DNA from: Mycoplasma sp. Ms02
Lineage (GTDB): Bacteria > Bacillota_I > Bacilli_A > Mycoplasmatales > Metamycoplasmataceae
Assembly (NCBI RefSeq): GCF_019720735.1
Contig: NZ_CP081302.1
Location: 860,270-924,269 of the forward strand
DNA: 64,000 nucleotides
Direction: 5' to 3'
Positions 48,217 to 59,034 of the stretch are shown here, in pieces (positions within the stretch are counted from its first letter, which is position 1; each line of letters opens with the position of its first letter). Position numbers and translations under genes: made by a program. The notes under the pieces were generated by a model that did not search any database, had not been told where the DNA came from, and saw nothing but the letters and a program-made list of their open reading frames with translations.

Positions 48217-48537
48217 CTATGATAATGTTCTAACTAAGAACATTATCGAAACTCCTAAAAGTATAAAAAGGGTTAAACAAATGATAAAACCAGTCATTGG
48301 ATCAATTTTTTGGAACTCTTTTTTAAAAAGGTTTAAGTTAACATGTAAATCTTTGTCTTTTATTTTAAACTCTTCAAGTTCTTGTTTTAACTTTTTAAGC
48401 CTTTTAATTTTTGTTTTGACCTTATTTGTAGTCTTAAAAAACTTTTTTGATTCTAGTTTATCAAGCTCTTTATTAACCCTTCTTGTGAAATGTAAACGTA
48501 GTTGAGCATAACTTATTTCTACATCTTTTTTTGCCAT
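48217..48537 (-). CDS. Small membrane protein upstream of rmuC (106 aa), unrecognised
   Basis: ATG 48537 is preferred because AAGGAG lies seven bases upstream; an in-frame TTG at 48543 would add two residues. Residues 1-80 are a basic helical segment with many Lys and Leu. Residues about 83-103 form one transmembrane helix (GFIICLTLFILLGVSIMFLV). It ends eight bases before rmuC, so the two are co-transcribed. As RmuC is also membrane-anchored with a coiled coil, a partnership is plausible, but only inferred. Confidence 0.75.
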   Translation of the reverse strand: MAKKDVEISYAQLRLHFTRRVNKELDKLESKKFFKTTNKVKTKIKRLKKLKQELEEFKIKDKDLHVNLNLFKKEFQKIDPMTGFIICLTLFILLGVSIMFLVRTLS

Positions 48538-48556
48538 CTGCAATCTCCTTTTTTCA

Positions 48557-48562
48557 ATTATA
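48557..48562 (-). promoter_or_regulatory. -10-like box of the rmuC operon next to the IS boundary
   Basis: TATAAT 19 bases before ATG 48537 and only seven bases from the IS inverted repeat. Any original -35 has been moved away by the insertion. The leader would be very short but contains the AAGGAG. Confidence 0.45.
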
Positions 48563-48569
48563 AGGTATT

Positions 48570-49891
48570 TAAACTAGGACAGTTATTTCGGAATTTAAAT
48601 TATCTATATAAAGCACTTCAGGATTCCTGAGGTGTTTTAAAATTGAGTTTTTTCTGAAATCTTTCGGTGTTATATCATTCAATAAAATTGTTAATTTGAC
48701 TTTTTAGTTCCACAAACGACATATCTTTTGTGGAAATGTTGTAAATAAGTTCAGTTTTTAGAATTGAGAAAAAGTATTCAATTTCTCTGTTATCCAACGA
48801 GTTTCCAACTCTACTCATTGAAATTTTGCCATTCAAGTTTTTTATTGTTTCTAAATATTCCTGACTAGAATATTGTGATCCATGATCTGAGTGAATTACG
48901 AAGTCATGTATTTTGGAAAAGTTAATAGAAGTTAAAGAATCAAGAACCAGTTCAACATTATTAGTCCTACTTAGAGATCATCCGACAATCTTTTTGGTTT
49001 TATTGTGTAAAACTGCTGACAAAAAGACATGATTTTCCTTAACGTCCTTAGGTGCAGAAATATATGTAACATCGGTTGAAAATGTTTCTTGTTTAAGTCC
49101 ATCAAAATCTCTTTTCATTAGGTCTGGAAATTTAACATTTGTATTTTTAGATTCTTTTCTTTTTGATTTTTGTCTGATAACACATTTCAAACCAAGTTTC
49201 TTCATTCTTCTTCCTATAGTCCTGTAATTAAGTGCTATTCCATGTTTTTTTAATATGTAAAAAGACAGTCTTTCCCTACCGAATCTGAACTTAGTATCTT
49301 CCATAGCTTTTTTAATTATTTCCATCTCTTTCTGAATTTGAGATTTTTTAAGTGTCATTTTGTATGACCTTTTTACGAAGTCATAAAAAGTAGATTTTTT
49401 AAATAAGAAACATAAAATTAGTTGTGATCTTTTCCTGGATTTGCCTTTCTTTTGGTTTAAAAGTTTTATGGCATCTTGAATTGTAAAATCAACTCCGTTA
49501 CGATCAAAAATCTCTCTAAACATTTCTATAACAAAAACCATGTCTTCTTTATCAAAAACATCGTAATCTACTTTTCACTCTGGGCTGCTTAGGTCAACCT
49601 TTCTTTTTCTTCCTCTTCTTTCGATTGATGGTTTTTTCTTTTCTGGCAAAGTACCTTTTTCTTTGTAATTCATATAATAAATTTTAAATTTTTTATACAA
49701 ACTTGGTTTACCAAAATCAACAAAGAACTTTTCTTTTATATATAAGAAAAACATCTTGTCTCCATACTTCTCAAAATTAAACTTTTCATAAACTTTAAAG
49801 AGTTTTATAAGCATTTCATTGTTTAAGTTTTTCATTCTTGCTCCTTTAGAAAAATAAAAATCGGAATTTCCGATTTTTTTGTCCTAGTTTA
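48570..49891 (-). mobile_element. Complete IS3-family (IS150-type) insertion sequence, 1322 bp
   Basis: Terminal inverted repeats TAAACTAGGACA at 48570-48581 and its reverse complement at 49880-49891. Partial similarity continues inside (TTCGGAATT / ATCGGAAATT). A 3-bp target duplication ATT flanks it (48567-48569 and 49892-49894). It carries one transposase gene. A short hairpin (49858-49880) at the 5' end, upstream of the transposase, could block incoming transcription. It looks intact and recent. Confidence 0.88.
48600..49835 (-). CDS. IS3-family transposase (411 aa, single reading frame)
   Basis: ATG 49835 behind AAAGGAG. The N terminus is a helix-turn-helix region with a basic segment RRGRKRK; a second helical region follows. 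The C-terminal rve integrase core carries the DDE triad: Asp in FSTDVTYISAP, Asp in VIHSDHGSQYSS, and Glu in NSLDNREIEYFFSILKTEL, then the family end EWYNTERFQKKLNFKTPQE. Most IS3 elements need a frameshift between orfA and orfB. Here both are fused in one frame, with TGA read as Trp at the joint. All catalytic residues are present, so it is probably active. Confidence 0.92.
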
Positions 49892-49937
49892 ATTACGGAA
49901 CAAAAATATGAAAAGGCTAAAACACTTTCCTTTTTAG

Positions 49938-49946
49938 TGGTAAAAT
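49938..49946 (+). promoter_or_regulatory. Probable extended -10 promoter of the phospholipase gene
   Basis: TGG followed by TAAAAT (49941-49946) within CTTTTTAGTGGTAAAATTTAT, similar to the element before giant gene 2. About 110 bases of leader follow, without a recognised riboswitch. Confidence 0.45.
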
Positions 49947-50055
49947 TTATTACTAATATAGATAAATATTTAAATTAGATGCAACTTAAGGGCAAGTGAG
50001 TCTTAAATTGTAATTTTCTATAGTAACACAGACAAAATTAACAATTGGAGTTCTT

Positions 50056-53000
50056 ATGAATAAAAAAATTAAAAATGCAGTTATTGGATCGACTGTCATT
50101 TTAGCTACAACTTTACCATTTATTGGTATCTCAGCAGCTCTACCTCAACAACCTGTAGATTGAAAAGATAATTCAAAAGCTTTTAGTGATTCATCTTCAA
50201 CAAGAATTAACATGAATGATTGAATGTCATTTGTTGATGGTCGTAAAAGATTAAATGAACTTTCGATTCCTGGAACACACGATACTGCAATGTTTGATGG
50301 AGCTTGAGCAGCTTATACTTTCGGACAAGCTTGAGCTAAATCACAATCACTAAACTACACTAACCAATTGCAACAAGGTATCAGATTCTTCGATATGCGT
50401 TTAGGTTTCACTGATGATCTTTGACTTAGACACGGGGCTGCTTGATCTACAACTACATTTGAGCAAGCGATGAACGACGTTAAAAACTTCATAAATGCCC
50501 ACCCAAGAGAAGTGGTTTTTGTCAGAATTAAGGATGAAAATGAAAGTGTTTCATCAATGAGCAGAAGCAATCAACAAAGATGAGGAAACACAGTTAGAAG
50601 CGTTCTTTCAAAATTTGAATCTTATTTATACAAAAGTCCTTCAGGTGAAAATGGTTACTATGGTGGAAATCCAACTCTTGACGAAATGCGTGGAAAGATT
50701 TTTATTTTTAATAACTTCCACCACTTAGTTTACCCAGATACAAGATACGGAATGTCTTATGGAGCTTTATTTAAACAAGATGAATATAACTCAAGTCAGA
50801 GTAGAAAATTACAAGTTCTAAAAGAATATAACGACGCTGCAAAAGAACATGGTTCAGATGGACCTGCACTTTTAAACTTCATAAGTAGAGCTAATGGTGA
50901 AAGAATTTGATATACAGCCAACCCATTAAACCCTGCTTACCATAAAATGCTTATGGATAACGAAGATAGATGAGATTACCTTGGGTTTCAACCTATGGAC
51001 TACCCAGGTGATTCATTAGTTCTTTCAATTCTACGTAAAAACTATACATATACACAACGTGAAATTGACCGTGGATTACATGGTAGACCAGTTTCAGCAG
51101 TACCTGTGACAAAAATTGAAGACTTTACAAACAAAATTGAGTTAACTCAATCTATGCAAGGATTCAAGCTTGAAATTATTGATCTTTCAAACAACAGAAC
51201 ATTGTTAAAAACCGATATTAATTCAAATAGTCAAACAATCCAGCTTGGAAGATTTTTCAGATTAGGTGAAAGAATTAAATTGATTTTTTACCGTGAAACA
51301 CCAACAAATATTTACTACCCAACCCCTAAAAGATTCCATGTGGTTCAAAAAGAATTTACAGTTGCACAAAATTCACAGTACGTAACAGCACTAACAAGAG
51401 CTAAATCTGATTATGAAACATACAGAAATAAAATGACAAGATCTAATCTTGATGTTTATATTTCGCACAAATTGAACGAACTTATCATTAATAAAGCAAA
51501 TCAATATTTAAATGAACCAGCAGAACAAGATCGTTTAAATTGATCTACTTTAATTGCAAGACAAAGAAATTCTTATCCAACATACATGGATCTTCTAAGA
51601 ACTTCATATCAAAACTTAAATACTAAAAAGCAAGAACTGAACTCAATAAACTTAGAAGAAGCAAAATATTCTTACTTAACCGAAGAGGAAAAGAAAGCAT
51701 TAAAGAGCACTCTTTTTGCTAAAGCTAAGCAACAAGTTGATCTTTCTCCAGTCGTAACAAACATTCCTCCACAAGTTGCCGAGTTTAATAAACATATCGA
51801 ACTTGTAGATTTTTTCAAAGAAAAGGTAGTTAGCGCAACAGATTACAAAGCTTTATTTGACCAAAAAGTTGCTGAACTTAGATTAAGAGAAGATAACATT
51901 GACTTCTCAAACGAACAGACTTCATTTGATCTTGAAATTGTAAATTGACAAAATAAAGTAAAAGATGCAATTAACGGTATTGCTAATAATGATCTAGGTG
52001 ATATTAAAACTTCAATGGATCAAATTAATCAAAGAAAACAAGAAATTATTGATTCTTTATCATTGCTAAAATTACAAAATGATAATCGTGAATTAAGACA
52101 AAGATTATCAGCTGTGAAAAGAGAGTTAGATAACCTAATTAGTGATAAAAACTACATTTTTTCTGATGATTCAATAAAGCAAGGTTATGATGCACTAAGA
52201 AACTCAATTTCTCAAAGACTCCAAAATCAAGAAATATTACAAGAACAAGAAGTAAGAAACTTTGAAACTCAAAAATCACAAAAAATCGCTTCATTAAACG
52301 GTACAAGAAATCTAGAAACACTAAAACAACAAATTAATCAAACAAACAATGTTGTTCAAAGAATTAAAGACTCTTCTTTCGAGTTAGCTCAAACAAAAGA
52401 CAGTATTTCAAAAGCTCGTGAACAATTAACTTTCATGTCTCAACTTTCTGCTCTAGCTTCTGACATTCAAGCACAAATTTCATCTGCTCAAGGTTATGAA
52501 TCTGAAAGAATTTTTGAACATTACCCAGCCAAAGAAATGTTGAACAGTGCCAAAAGATCTGCACAAGACAAATTTGAAAATACAGCTCTTAATGACGATA
52601 ACGTATCTGTTCTTACACAACTAAAGACTGAACTTACGTCAACAAATCAAGCTTATTTAGAATACAAGAGAGAACTTCAAGAAGCAAAAGATCAACTAAA
52701 AGCAAGAGTTAGAACTTCGCTAACTTCTCTAAATTCAGGACAAAAAACAAACATCGATTCTGAAATTGATAATGCTTTGACAAAAGATGTTTTAAGTGTA
52801 TTGGATCGAAAATATACAGACCTGAATGAAAAAATGAGTCAATCGAAAGCTTACATGTCCAATGATTTATTGCAAAGAGCAATTAGCAAAAGTACAAAAG
52901 AAGCATTCTATGCTACAAACTACGCCCAATTGAAATCAAACTTTGATTCTACAAGATCTTATTTATCTTCTACTTCAACGCTTGATGCTTCAGAAGTGCA

Positions 53001-55968
53001 ACAAAGAATAGATCAGCTTGAAAGATCGAAAAATGAACTTAACGGACTAGAAAAAGTTGCTCAGTCAATTCAATTTATTAATGCAAAACAAATAACACAA
53101 ATCCAAAAAGGTTTATTTGTAGCACTATTTGATCAAACACCATTTAAAACAATTTCTGAAATTCAACAAAAAGCAACTGAGTTTGAAACTAAGTTCATTA
53201 GTTTTAAAAACTATGCTCAATCACTTTCTAAAGAAACACATGTTTATAAACTGGCACAACCAGGACTAAAATCTATTTACGACGCTTCTGAACAAAAGGC
53301 AAAAAATGTTGTAGATGGAAATGAATCAATTAGCTATGAACAACTTGTTAGCCTTCATGCAGAACTTAAAGAAGCGTATGACAATCTTGATGGACAAGCA
53401 GTCGTTTATGAGTTCAATCAAACTTTAGAAGCACTAGTTGCTCTAAACGAAGAAACCAAAACATCTACAAAGCAGTGAGTTCTAACGCAAGCAGGAGCAA
53501 AAACGGCTGTAACAAACTTACTAAACGACTTAAGAAACAAGAACCAAAAAATTCTTGATCTTAAATCACTAATCAGTGAAGCGCAATCACTTGTAGGTAC
53601 AGAAACATACAGCTCAGCAAAACCTGAGGCAAGAACTGCCTTTGATCAAGCTCTAACAAAAGCTAAGAATTCTGAATCTTACAAAATCACAAATTATACT
53701 GGACAAGATCTAAAAACTAGCGTTGTTGTTGATCTGTTCAACAATTTACAAGATGCAATTGATAATCTTAAAAATGAAAACAACAAAAAAGAACAAGCTC
53801 TAGCAAAAATTAGTGGGTTAATACTTGTTAAAGACACAAATGCAAGAGCTGAAGATCGTCTTTCATTTTTCCAAAATAAAATAAATGCATTAAGTGCAAC
53901 AGCTCCAAGATCTGATTACCAAGCAGTTGTGGATAGTGCTTTTGAAAAAGAAAAAGCACTTGCTAATCAGCAAATTGATTCTTTATCATTAGTTTCAAGA
54001 TTAAAGAAAAATGAGTTCATTGAACTTATTGATGGGATTTCTACAACTTCATTCGATGTTAACGGAATCCAAGAAGTTCTAAAATCTAGCCAAGAAATTC
54101 AAACTCAAAAAGCAGCTTTATTAAAACAAATTACAGATTTATCACTTCTAAACCCTGAACACAAAAAAGTTTACAAAGAAGCTTTAATTCAAACAAATGT
54201 TGAAAGATTATCAGAGCTAGTCGATCGTGCGATTAATTTAGATCAAACAATTGGACAGTTAAATGTCGCACTAGAAGAAGCGAAAGAACTTCAAGGTTCA
54301 CCAAAATTTAATAGTGCACCAAAGGATCTTAGATCTCAATACATTTCAACAATTCAAGAAGCAACAGAACTTGCAAAAAATAATAAAGAAATAGCAACTG
54401 CTTACCCTGAAAATAGAGACATGATCCAAAGATTAAGACAAATGATGGGTAATGTTGTAGACCAAGATGAAGGTCTAAAAGAAGCTAAAGCAATAGCTAC
54501 AGAGGTTGTAATTCGTTTTGAAAACATTTCAGAAGATCAAAAACAAGCTGCACTTGATATTATCAAAAAACAGTCAATTAAAACAAACGTTGAAAATGTT
54601 AAAGAAGCTGCAATGCAGTATGATAAAGCAGTTGGTGAAGCTAAAGCTACACTGGAAGAAGTTAAAAACGCAATGCATGACACAAACTTTAAGTTTGCTG
54701 ATAATAAGAAAAAAGAAAGAATCGACTCTGTTATTCAAGAACTAAATAGAGATTCTACTACTTTACTACCGACAGAAGATTTCGCAATTAAGCAAGAAAT
54801 TGTAGAGAAAATCAATACACTTAAAGTTGACCAAGAAAATCTAAACGGGATTACTAACAAAAAGATTCTTGACAATATTATTAACGACATAGTGGACCTA
54901 GAATTTCTGGAATCAAGTGAAAAAGAAGCTCAAAAAAATCTTTTTGATTCATTTGAGTCTTTCGAAATTGAAACTGCAACTAACGCAAAAGATCAATATG
55001 TCGAAATCAATCAGTCAAGATCGACTATTTACAAATTAGTTGATCAATTAAGAGAAAACTTCTCTGATTCTAAATACAGTGAAATTCAGGAAGCTCAAAA
55101 AACTTTAGAAAGCACAATGCTTGAAAATAGTTTCTACTTTGAAGCACCAAGATTAATTAAAGCAGTTAAAGAACTAAATGCATTTGAAGCTTCATATTTA
55201 GATTTAGACATTAACACAAGTGACTTTGAACAAGCTCAAAACGAAATCAACCAAATGATTGATGAAGCCTTATCGGCAAATAGTCAATTAAGTTCTTCAT
55301 CAACAATTACAAAGATTGATCAAAAAGTATCTGAACTAAAATCTGCTTTTGTTTCTAATTTAATGAGACAAAAAGCAGTTTCAAGATTAGCAGGAAAACT
55401 TTTCCACGCCAAAGATGCACAAATTCAAAGAAATAATCTAAATGACAGAACTCTAGAGTCTCTTGATTCTGATGAATTATTAATTCCAATTCTTAAAAAC
55501 ATTTCACAAGAAATTTCTATTTCTAAATCTAACCTTTCGAGATTAAAAGCTCACAGAAATTCGTTAAGAAATAAACTGTTTATCTCAATTTTAGATAAAT
55601 ATATTAACAATTCAATTATTTCAGAAGAAGCTCCAGAAGTACAACCAGAACCTACTCCAGAAACTCCAAAGGAACCTGAAAATACTAATCCAACTACTCC
55701 AGAAACTCCAAAGGAACCTGAAAATACTAATCCAACTACTCCAGAAACTCCAAAAGAACCTGAAGTAAGACCAGAAGAGCCAAAACAACAAGAAAATAAT
55801 GATAAACCTGTTACACCTGAACAACCAGAAGTAAAACCAGAATCAGACGAAAAAGAAGAACAACCAACTCCTTCGAAATCATGAATCGCTTGGCTTGTTT
55901 CAGGAATCTCAGCATCATTAATCGCTGCAGGTGCAGCAGCTTGATTCTTCTTCTTTAAAAAGAAATAA
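50056..55968 (+). CDS. Surface-anchored PI-specific phospholipase C-domain protein with coiled-coil/GA stalk (1970 aa)
   Basis: Signal peptide at residues 1-27 (ending GISA). Residues about 55-330 are a bacterial PI-PLC X domain: SIPGTHDT with catalytic His75, then LRHGAAW with His126 (spacing 51, as for the His pair of the Bacillus enzyme), NYTNQLQQGIRFFDMR and REVVFVRIKDE. Such enzymes cleave phosphatidylinositol or GPI anchors without calcium. Residues about 430-1850 are helical coiled coil with GA-type modules (LSLLNPEHKKVYKEAL is one). Then comes a Pro/Glu/Thr-rich segment with a 14-residue tandem repeat, and a C-terminal transmembrane helix ending in Lys-Lys-Lys, the same anchor style as giant 1. 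So the enzyme head is held out from the cell. Host membrane lipid or GPI-linked proteins are likely targets, by inference. ATG 50056 follows TTGGAG. Confidence 0.88.
55654..55765 (+). repeat. 42-bp tandem repeat in the phospholipase gene (2.6 copies)
   Basis: Units start at 55654, 55696 and 55738. The first two are identical, the third partial with one A/G change. Each encodes TPETPKEPENTNPT. As the unit is a multiple of three, copy-number change alters the length of the Pro-rich stalk without loss of frame. Confidence 0.9.
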
Positions 55969-55970
55969 TT

Positions 55971-56017
55971 AATATGGAACAAAATATGGGAAAAAATTCC
56001 ATATTTTTTGTTTTTTT
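55971..56017 (+). terminator. Terminator after the phospholipase gene
   Basis: 9-bp stem AATATGGAA/TTCCATATT followed by T runs, two bases after the stop codon. Confidence 0.75.
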
Positions 56018-56295
56018 AACTTTTATTGTAATACCATTTCAAATATAAAAACATTTTCTTAACATCTTCAGTTTTGGAAAATTTCCATTAAAATAGCTTT
56101 TTTATTACTGTTTTTGTAGCTTTTTAACTATTTTTATGCATTTTTTAACCTAAAAAAATTTTTATCTTGGTAAACGATTTTACAAATGTGAAAAACTGGA
56201 AAATTTTGTCTGAGAAAAATTTTGTTTTTAAACTGTGCAAAATCTCTCTGTTCTTTAAAAAACTATAATAAGACAGAAAGGAGATTTCGGTCAAC
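56018..56295. other. AT-rich spacer with promoter of the small RHH gene
   Basis: Rich in A and T runs. No gene or RNA recognised. A consensus -10 lies at its end. Confidence 0.5.
56264..56269 (+). promoter_or_regulatory. -10 box of the small RHH gene
   Basis: TATAAT 26 bases before the start codon, followed by the strong ribosome binding site AGAAAGGAGA. Confidence 0.65.
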
Positions 56296-56466
56296 ATGAA
56301 ACTTATTTCTGTAAAAGTAAGCGACGCTGATAAAAAGGTTCTGGAAGATTACGCTAAATCTCAAGGCAAAACTATTTCGCAAGTCGTTAGAGAAGCGATC
56401 TTTTTGAAAATAAAAGAATTTGGTGAACCTAATGAATTGTCGGAATTCTCTGATAATTTAGACTAA
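56296..56466 (+). CDS. Ribbon-helix-helix (CopG/RelB-like) small protein, 56 aa
   Basis: It has its own -10 box, a strong AGAAAGGAG and its own terminator, so it is a real gene in spite of its size. It follows the RHH pattern: an N-terminal strand KLISVKVS, helix DADKKVLEDYAKSQG, then the turn KTISQVVREAIFLKIKEF, and an acidic tail. RHH proteins of this type bind DNA as dimers and are often antitoxins or small repressors. No toxin gene follows; the next gene is gdpP after 146 bases. Targets are unknown; it may regulate itself or its neighbours. Confidence 0.8.
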   Translation: MKLISVKVSDADKKVLEDYAKSQGKTISQVVREAIFLKIKEFGEPNELSEFSDNLD

Positions 56467-56483
56467 GATCGAGATCCTTTTAG

Positions 56484-56511
56484 CTAGCCCGAAAGGGCTA
56501 GTTTTATTTTC
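56484..56511 (+). terminator. Terminator of the small RHH gene
   Basis: 7-bp GC-rich stem CTAGCCC/GGGCTAG with a GAAA tetraloop and a T-rich tail. Confidence 0.85.
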
Positions 56512-56584
56512 GCTATTTATCAAAGTTTCGTAACTTTTGGAGCGAAAAAAAGACCATATTACCCAAAAAAAGTCCCTTTTTTAA

Positions 56585-56590
56585 TATAAT
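56585..56590 (+). promoter_or_regulatory. -10 box of the gdpP-rplI-dnaB operon
   Basis: TATAAT 22 bases before the gdpP start codon, with AGAGGTAAG as ribosome binding site. No clear -35. Confidence 0.6.
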
Positions 56591-56612
56591 TTAAATAAAA
56601 ATAGAGGTAAGA

Positions 56613-58592
56613 ATGACGCACAAGCAGAAATTTATTTTAAGTTTAATGGCAATACTGATTTCAATTTTTGTATTGCTATTTTTGGTTGCATGAGTTGTTC
56701 AACTTGAAAAACAAGTGATTTTTCAAATTGCTGCAGCTGTTGCGTTTTTCATCTTTCTTGCAATTAGTTCTATTTGAATTTACTTTTCAATTAAAAACTA
56801 TTCAAAAACTCATGATATGTTAAGAACATCATTCAACTCTTATGTTGAAGAGGTGATCTCTAATAACGACATTGGAATCTTAACTTATGATGATAATAAC
56901 CAAATTATTTGGGTAAACTCTTTTGTTAAAAATCGTTTTGGCGAAAATGTCATTAACCAAAAGGTAAACGAATTTTTCAAAAACACTTTTGGTGTTCAAA
57001 AATATAATTCAGCAAAAACAAACTTTAAAGTAGATTTAGAGACTTTTTCTTACGAAATTCAAATTAGTCCTTTAAAAAATACAATTTCAATTAAAGATAT
57101 AACTTTTGAAAGCGATATTATCCGTGAATCAAACGAACAAAAAGTGGTTATCGGTGAAATTGAAATTGATAACTTCCAACTTTATCAGTCAATTCTAAGT
57201 GAAGAACAAATTTTTAACATTAAAAATGCAATTGTTAGAAATCTCGAAGAATACGTTAAAGACTCACGTTGCAACATTATTTATCACCAGTACAGCAACG
57301 GTAAGTTTATTATCATTACCAATGAAAAGACGCTTCGAATTTTAGAAGAAGATGATTTTAGTAAATTCATGACTTTTGGTTACACACCCAAATTAGGGGA
57401 CACAAATCGATTGTCAATATCTGTCGGTTTTGGACGTGGCTGACCGAGCTTAGACATTAAAATGGAACAAGCTAAAAAAGCTTTATTACAGGCGCAAAAC
57501 AGAGGTGGAGATCAAGTTGCGATTTATTCAAACGTTGATGTTCCTAAGTTTTATGGTTCGGCTAGTGAAATTATTGCTGATAATAATAGAACAAACATTA
57601 AGCTGGTCGCTAATAACTTTGAGAAAAAACTTAAATCAAGCAGTATCTCGAAAGTAATTATTTATGGTCACAAATTTGCTGACCTCGATTCAATTGGAGC
57701 TTCATATGCTCTGTATCGAATTGTTAAGAATTACAATAAAAACGTTTTTATCTGTAATTCAACATTCGATTTAACGGCTGAAAAAGTTTTACAAAGATAT
57801 GACTTAAAAAACAGTTTTATCAAACCTCTACAGGCAAAAAAACTTACAACGCCAGATACATTAGTTGTTTTTGTGGATCACTCTTCGCCAAACAGAACTG
57901 ATAATCCAAGTGCCCTAGAAAACGTAAACCCTGAAAACATATTTATTTTCGATCATCACCGTGTGGGTACGACATTAGATCATGTTATGAGAAAAAATTC
58001 TTATATTGATCCTAATGCTTCATCTGCCTGTGAAATTGTCACCGAAATGATTACGTTCTTCAAAGAAAATAATGATATTGATACAAAAACAGCACAAATG
58101 TTGTTGAATGGAATTTACTTAGATACAGGTCAATTCACGAAATCTGTTACTCCGAGAGCCTTTAGTGCTGCTGCATGACTACAGACGCAAGGTGCAAAAG
58201 GAACGATCAGTACAGAGATTTTAAAAATAGACGAACAAACAGCTAAAAAAGTCAAAGAACTTTTAAGTAATATCCAAGAAATTAAAAAAGGTTATTACTT
58301 AGCTTATTCAGATATTGAGTTAGACAACGATGTTATTTCAATAGCAGCTGATGAAGTCCTAAAAATAAGTGGTAGAAAAGCAAGTTTTGTTGTTGCTAAA
58401 AAACAAGGGACAAATTTATATAAACTTAGTGCTCGTGGAATTAACACGAACGTACAAATTATTTGTGAATTAGTAGGTGGTGGTGGACACTTTGGTACTG
58501 CTGCTGCTGAAACGGATGAAAAACTCGAAATTTTCATCGATAATATTAAACAAGCAATTGTTGGAGGTAAACATGAAAGTAATATTAATTAA
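56613..58592 (+). CDS. gdpP: GdpP-family cyclic-di-AMP phosphodiesterase (DHH/DHHA1)
   Basis: 659 aa. Two N-terminal membrane helices (residues about 8-62), a PAS-like segment, a degenerate GGDEF region, then the DHH phosphoesterase: GHKFADLDSIGA, VFVDHSSPNRTDNP, IFDHHRVG, and the DHHA1 end GGGGHFGTAAAE. Family members split c-di-AMP to pApA and so influence potassium transport and osmotic balance; the potassium transporter gene ktrB lies in the same window. Metal-binding Asp and His residues of the DHH core are present. The 3' end overlaps rplI by 20 bases, and TGA codons are Trp. Confidence 0.88.
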
Positions 58593-59034
58593 AGATTGTA
58601 AAGATGGAAAAGCAAACACAGTGGTCGAAGTATCGCCAGGTTATGCAAAAAACTTCTTAATCTCAAAAGGTTTTGCTCTTCCTTACAATGAATCAACTAA
58701 AAAAACACTTGATCGTGTATTAGATAAACTAACAGCTGATGAACATGAAAAACGTGCTGAAGCTTTACATTTAAAAGAGGAACTTGAAAAAGTGGTTTTA
58801 AAATATGTACTAGAAGCAAATACAGACGCAAACCACAATTTAAATGTTCATGGATCTGTTGCAACAAAACAAGTTGACAAAGATCTAACAAAACTAGGAT
58901 TTAAGCTTGATAAACACTCAATCCAAAAAGTTCATTTAGTTTCGGAAGGTTTACACGAAATTGCTGTTAAAGTTTACAAAGACATTACAGCTAAAGTTCA
59001 TGTAAGAATTGAAATAAAAGAAATTAAGAAATAA
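58573..59034 (+). CDS. rplI: 50S ribosomal protein bL9
   Basis: 153 aa. The N-terminal domain MKVILIKDCKDGKANTVVEV followed by SPGYAKNFLISKGFALPYN is the family signature; a connecting helix and the C-terminal rRNA-binding domain follow. ATG 58573 has TTGGAGG just upstream, inside gdpP. It overlaps gdpP by 20 bases and dnaB by one (TAATG). The gene order gdpP-rplI-dnaB is common in Firmicutes and Mollicutes. Confidence 0.95.
   Translation: MKVILIKDCKDGKANTVVEVSPGYAKNFLISKGFALPYNESTKKTLDRVLDKLTADEHEKRAEALHLKEELEKVVLKYVLEANTDANHNLNVHGSVATKQVDKDLTKLGFKLDKHSIQKVHLVSEGLHEIAVKVYKDITAKVHVRIEIKEIKK

Noticed and set aside
48600..49835. Programmed frameshift between orfA and orfB of the IS3-family element
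   Set aside because: Both parts are in the same frame, joined through a TGA read as Trp; no shift is needed.
55640..55968. Sortase (LPXTG-type) anchoring of the Pro-rich protein
   Set aside because: No LPXTG-like motif is present and the organism lacks a wall; the C-terminal helix with Lys-Lys-Lys acts as a membrane anchor.
55551..55982. Gly/Ser-rich minus-strand frame opposite the Pro-rich repeat of the phospholipase gene
   Set aside because: It is the complement of the TPETPKEP repeat and overlaps the terminator; no start signal.
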